DNA from: Zelopaecilomyces penicillatus
Lineage: Eukaryota; Ascomycota; Sordariomycetes; Hypocreales; Pseudodiploosporaceae
Length of the DNA stretch: 64,000 nucleotides
Assembly (NCBI GenBank): GCA_005765155.1
Contig: VCCP01000005.1
Location: 744,001 to 808,000, forward strand
Direction: 5' to 3'
The notes under the pieces were generated by a model. That model had not been told where the DNA came from and made no database searches. It saw nothing but the letters and a program-made list of their open reading frames with translations. The translations under genes were made by a program, and so were the position numbers. This document shows positions 59,969 to 64,000 of this stretch, one piece after another. The number at the start of each line of letters is the position of its first letter. Position 1 is the first letter of the stretch.

Positions 59969-61511
59969 CTATGAATCTTGCATTTCCGTATCGGAATCCT
60001 CGATATTCAAGACTCTGCTACACGCCCGTCTCATCGCCTCCCGTCCGGCCTCATCGAACAAAATGGGCATACCTTCGCCTGTCAAGGCAGAACACTCGAG
60101 ATATCGATCTGCGCCAATGCGCTTTGCATGCCAAGTGGCCTGTCAATCATCACCGTTAGGTTAGACTAAATTTATTTTCTCTCTAGGGATGTTGCTGCAA
60201 GTGAGAAAGAGGAACATCGGATGTACATACGTCAGATGGATTTACGCAGCATGTTGGAAATGCTCCGAGGCCTTGTGATGTTTTTTGAAGATCCTCTCCA
60301 TGATGCTCTAGGAAGCATTTATCTCGCAGGTCTTTCTTCATACCGAGCAAATGCACCAGGGGGTTGAAAGTCTGCTGCTTGGTGAAACCATCGTCCACCG
60401 CGCGTTGCCACTATATGAGCAGGGTCAGACACAAATTGTCCCACTGGGACAAAGAAAGTATCAAGAAGCTGATGACTAGCTCACCCATTGCAATATGGTT
60501 AGCATTGAAGACCTGTCCTTGATGTCGAAACATAGGAACACAGCATCCCATGAGATGTATGACAGTCGCTCGACTGTTTTGAGATCCGGTGCGCCAGAGG
60601 TATCCTAGAGCTCGACGTGCGCCGGTTGAGAATCATACACACGGTCGTAAGAGTAGTTTTCGAAGAAAGTTCGTTTGATTGCACCAGACTATACGGATCA
60701 GTACCAAGCACAATGGGCAAAGTTCCCAACATTCTCATGCACTTACATCGGGGAAATAGCCATAGCGTTCGCGGCTGATGTTAATAAGCCAGGGGCGTCA
60801 ACACTTGTCAAAGGTCGTCATAGAGTCGCCAGAGTTTGGCAAGGATAGTTTCTTACAACAAAAGAGACGTCTGACCCGAGGATCGACCCCCGACGAACAG
60901 AAAGTTCAGACGAACAGGAGCAGCGGCAACAAACGGCGGAGGTGAAGGCGACGGTGACGGCGACGGCGACGGACTGCGATGCTTTCTCTTGCGACTAAAC
61001 AAGCCGAAAAACCCCTTGCGCTTCGGTCTTAGATGCTGTTCGCATATATCTAACTCCTCACGGTGGAGCCCCAGCGCTGTCTCTGGTCGTTTGAGAGTAG
61101 ATGACGAGGACCTATCCAAAGAGAACAACGGCTGTCGTTTTCCAAACAATGGCGTCCCTGAACGCAAAAACCCAAGGCGAGTGGACGGTCGTCTTGTAGG
61201 GGGTCGAGCAGGCTCTCGGAAGGTCTAAACATTGGTTTGGATACAATCTTAGTCCATTGCTTTGCGTTTTGTTTTGTGGTTTTCCATTTTCAAAATGAAT
61301 TGAAAGCCAAACAAAACTGGGCGGTAATTTTCAAAACAACGAGAACACAACAGAATGTAGAGAGAGAAATTGGGCGATGGGAGGAACTAACAAGACGGGT
61401 TGATGGCCTGGCCTCGAAGCCGTCGTTGGCAAAGGGGTCTTTCCGCTCAAGGCGACTAGGGACAGAGTGTCTCCATGAGTCGATGGAGGCAGCACGCTCG
61501 TCTAAATTCAT
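59969..61511 (-). pseudogene. Rho-like small GTPase gene with an internal TAG and a P-loop Lys-to-Gln change
   Basis: Six exons splice in frame (61511-61392, 61224-60857, 60774-60747, 60688-60485, 60410-60231, 60139-59969; 357 codons). After an Arg/Ser/Pro-rich extension of about 130 residues (with RKRKHRSPSPSP) the G domain follows: P-loop GGRSSGQTSLL, where the usual Lys is Gln; KRTFFENY (switch I/effector region); PAHVEL then TAG at 60607-60605 then DTSGAPD; LSYISWDAVFLCFDIKD; LGMKKDLRD (G4); YLECSALTGEGM (G5). In relatives the position of the stop is Trp (WDTSG). Translation would end before the G3 motif. Downstream exons have no other stop and still code. The TGG-to-TAG change is CpA to TpA on the plus strand, as expected of RIP or cytosine deamination. 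Alternatives: sequencing error, strain-specific nonsense allele, or readthrough. Confidence 0.8.
60942..60971. repeat. Imperfect GGCGAC hexanucleotide repeat
   Basis: In-frame repeat in exon 2 of the GTPase-like gene, encoding alternating Ser-Pro just before the P-loop. Confidence 0.85.
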
Positions 61512-61882
61512 CTCTGCTTAATCTGACGAGATTCTGCCTTGGAGATTGAAAAGAGTAGATGAGAAAGAAGTTTTTTTACTAGTGTAGAGGAAAGAAGTAA
61601 TGGCTGAGAGTTGGGTAAATAGTTTGACGGGCAATAGAGTTATCAAGGGGGGATATTGCTCAACGGTTAGTTGAGAATATTAAAAGAAGAAGCAGGTATA
61701 TACCATGCATACGTTTTGTAAATGCCAACGCTAAATAATGACAGTAAAGAGTTAAACCGACACAAAAGTAACAAGAACAAAATATACGAGAAAAACAGCG
61801 CTTTGGAATGACACAATCTCATGCATAACCCACCACCTTCACCACCTTCTCGCCTTGCCATGACCCAGGCCTCACCTTACGC
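61512..61882. other. Intergenic region between the GTPase pseudogene and the FAD oxidoreductase
   Basis: About 370 bp with no supported gene. It would hold the GTPase-gene promoter and the oxidoreductase 3' UTR. Confidence 0.4.
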
Positions 61883-63645
61883 TCACATCACCTGCGCAGC
61901 CAAATTCTTCAAATGAGCCCTCTTCAACCTATCTGCATCCCACGCAAACTCCTCCATGGGGAACCACTCATTCAGCTTCCCACCTGGTCTGCCTGCGACT
62001 CTCTCCAACACCTCATCACCCTTGTCTAGCATCATGATGCCCACGGCTGTACCGCTCAGCCAGGCTGATACCATACCGTCGCCGTTGAAACCAGCTGCAA
62101 TCCACTGTCCAGAGCCCTGAAGACCGGCTTTTGCCTCCTGCTCTTGATGCTTTTCTTCTTTTCCTGCTGCTGCTGCAGACTCCGTGGTACCGGAGGGCAA
62201 CGGCCCCACAAACGGCAGTACATCGCCCGTGAAGCCCATGATGCCCGTCCAGGCCTTCTTCAACCCGCCATCCTCAGCACCCCAGTGAGGCTCAAAGATC
62301 GTCGACATACTTCCTCTCAAGTGCATCAGCGGAAACGCATCCCTCTTCCCGTCATCCCACCGACCCAGCTGATCCAGTCCCTGGCTCCTACTCCGGAACA
62401 AACCCCCTCCCAACATCATATCCCCCGGCTTACCATCCACCCCATCTGGCCGCTGCGTTACATAGTCAAACGCCCCAGGAGAGTACAGAACAGACCAGGA
62501 GCGGTTCCCATGGCTACGTGGAAACTCGCGACCCGTGCCTTGGGCGGTCATGTGGCCAATGACGCCGGTGAGGTGGCCGCGGAGTTGGGGGATCAGATGC
62601 GATGCGTAGGCGTTGGTGGCGTGGAGGATATGGCGTGCGCGGAAGGTTGTGTTATTGTTGGTTTGGATAAGGTAAGGGTAAGGAGATGAGGCGTCGACGA
62701 TGGTGATGGCTTCGACGGGGGTGTTGGTGTTGATGGTCAAGTTGGGGTATGTCTTGACGAGGTCGTTCCAGACGCCTGTGATGAGGCGGAATGGCCAGAG
62801 AGCACCAGCCTTGTAGGATAGAGCGCCCACAACGAGCTCGTTGACTTTGAACTGTACTCTCCATGTCAGATAACCATAATTCATCAAAAAGGGAGTTGGT
62901 CGTGATCATCCACTGGATCAACCCCGACGATGCTCCACGCAAAACCACATCACCGACTCACCTGCGTCCTGGCCGCTTCACCCTCCCAAACTGTAACCTC
63001 CACCTCGGGCAACCATTCCTTCATCTCCTCCACATGCGTCTTCGCCTCCTCAAAGCTGTCATCCACATAAAAATCAACCGTCTCCACCTCCCTTACCTCC
63101 CCTTGCGGCTGCTCCGCCCCAACCTCCAACAGCACCTCCAGATGCTTCAACATAAACCTCACCACCCCACGCGCCCGCTCATCCCCCAACAGCTTCCTGA
63201 ACCTCGCAAAGTCCTCGTGAGGCGCCAACTTAATATGCCCACCGTTGCGCGCCGTCGCTCCGCTACATAGCTGCCGGGCCTCTAGCACCACGATCCGTGG
63301 CTTGTCCTGGTCCATCGCTTCCCCCTCACCCTCACCCCCGCCCTCATTCTGTGAAGGGGATGATAGAAGCTCACAAATAGTCTTTGCTGCTGCTGCGCCG
63401 GTGATGCCGCTACCGATAATGACGATATCTGCTTCCTGTGGGAGACCTGCCTGTAGGTCGGAGAGCTGAGGGAATGGTGGCTCGTCCATCCAATAGGACG
63501 AGGTTGGCTTTGAAGCTGGGAGACCTGGGTCTAGTGAGACTCGTTGTATGAGCTCTTGATACTGAACGTTTAGAGAGGAGGCTGCTTTGACAAGACCAGT
63601 TACGGCCTGGAGGCCATCTCGAATTTGTGAAATGACACCTCCCAT
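61883..63645 (-). CDS. FAD-dependent oxidoreductase (DAO family)
   Basis: 550-aa flavoenzyme in two exons (63645-62962, 62851-61883), joined AARTQ-FKVNELVVGAL. The Rossmann FAD site is ADIVIIGSGITGAAAAK near residue 75, followed by the VVLEARQLCSGATARNGGHI stretch typical of the glycine/sarcosine/D-amino-acid oxidase superfamily. Substrate-domain segments include SYKAGALWPFRLITGVW and the C-terminal FAD loop WIAAGFNGDGMVSAWLSGTAVG. Low-complexity Gly/Glu and Ala/Glu inserts (near residues 100 and 450) are lineage-specific. The amine or amino acid oxidised is unknown. The start is placed at MGGVISQIRDG, since the longer frame begins at GTG. Confidence 0.9.
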
Positions 63646-64000
63646 GGTTGCGGCTATGAGAATGACATGAATAACCCAGATCAAACTACCAAGACGGTTA
63701 CTCGCTTCGGAATACTTTAATAGTGCATGCACAATGTAAGGCCTCGTAAATCTTCGGCAAGTCGTCAGTTCTGTTGCGTTCTCATGTAACGTTGGGTGAA
63801 GGAGAGTTTACCTACTTAGGCAACGCAAGGAGGGGGAGCGAGAGGGGTCATCCAGCCTTGATGTCGACGCAACCTTCAAGTTGCTTTGTCTCCAATCTTG
63901 CATGGGGAAAACGCTGCGTCATCACAAACTGGCGAATAGCATCACAACAACCCTTGCTGGAGAGGTTATGAGCCTCCTGACTTTAAGAACAATAAAGATT
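63646..64000. other. Right-end flank
   Basis: Promoter of the FAD oxidoreductase; the short plus-strand ORF at 63774-63971 shows no family signal. Confidence 0.5.

Noticed and set aside
60590..60640. Splicing out the TAG in the GTPase gene through a GTGTAT...CTCTAG intron
   Set aside because: That intron would be only about 36 nt and would delete the conserved strand before G3, which aligns well with Rho proteins.
1..64000. Search for CRISPR arrays, rRNA, intact transposases or retroelement ORFs
   Set aside because: None seen; the only direct repeats are microsatellites and one 17-bp duplication.

Overview
The window is nuclear DNA of a filamentous ascomycete. The genes carry short introns (roughly 50-140 nt) with GTRNGT donors, CTRAY-like branch sites and YAG acceptors. 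The gene set (Zn2Cys6 regulators, a fungal-rhodopsin membrane protein, Dsc3, Ima1, Aim19-like, Pho88, Alg14) is fungal, and its mix points to Sordariomycetes, probably Hypocreales; that rank is inference. I rebuilt about 20 protein genes by joining exons at splice sites that keep frame, plus one intron-bearing tRNA-Leu. I see no CRISPR, rRNA or intact transposon, and no secondary-metabolite core enzyme.

Left part (0-14.2 kb), accessory in character: a 5'-truncated acidic protein; a 9-exon Zn2Cys6 regulator tail-to-tail with a DapA-family aldolase whose upstream region holds a dense cluster of CGG/CCG half-sites; an unrecognised 461-aa two-part protein; the tRNA; a COMT-type O-methyltransferase; and a fungal-rhodopsin membrane protein. 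These could form a small metabolic or response neighbourhood, but nothing proves co-regulation.

Middle (14.2-46 kb), sparse: RAD14 (DNA repair), PHO88/SND3, an Arg/Ser-rich orphan, a short Zn2Cys6 protein isolated between non-coding stretches of 8.1 and 4.3 kb, an Aim19-like small membrane protein and a Siw14-type phosphatase. The long gaps (4.3, 8.1, 4.3 and 7.0 kb) hold microsatellites, dispersed TACCTAGGTA-like motifs and AT-rich islands, and no coding gene I can support.

Right part (45.9-64 kb), dense housekeeping: Ima1 and Dsc3 (divergent), MTR4, COX8, a mitochondrial PPR protein, mS23, ALG14, a Rho-like GTPase gene, and an FAD-dependent oxidoreductase. COX8, the PPR protein and mS23 form a run of three mitochondrial-expression genes.

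The most unusual single observation is the Rho-like GTPase gene (59969-61511). Its six exons splice in frame and keep recognisable G-motifs, but a TAG replaces the Trp expected before the DTSG motif, and the P-loop Lys is Gln. It looks like a young pseudogene or a nonsense allele. The best candidate for something undescribed is the 461-aa protein at 6705-8174.
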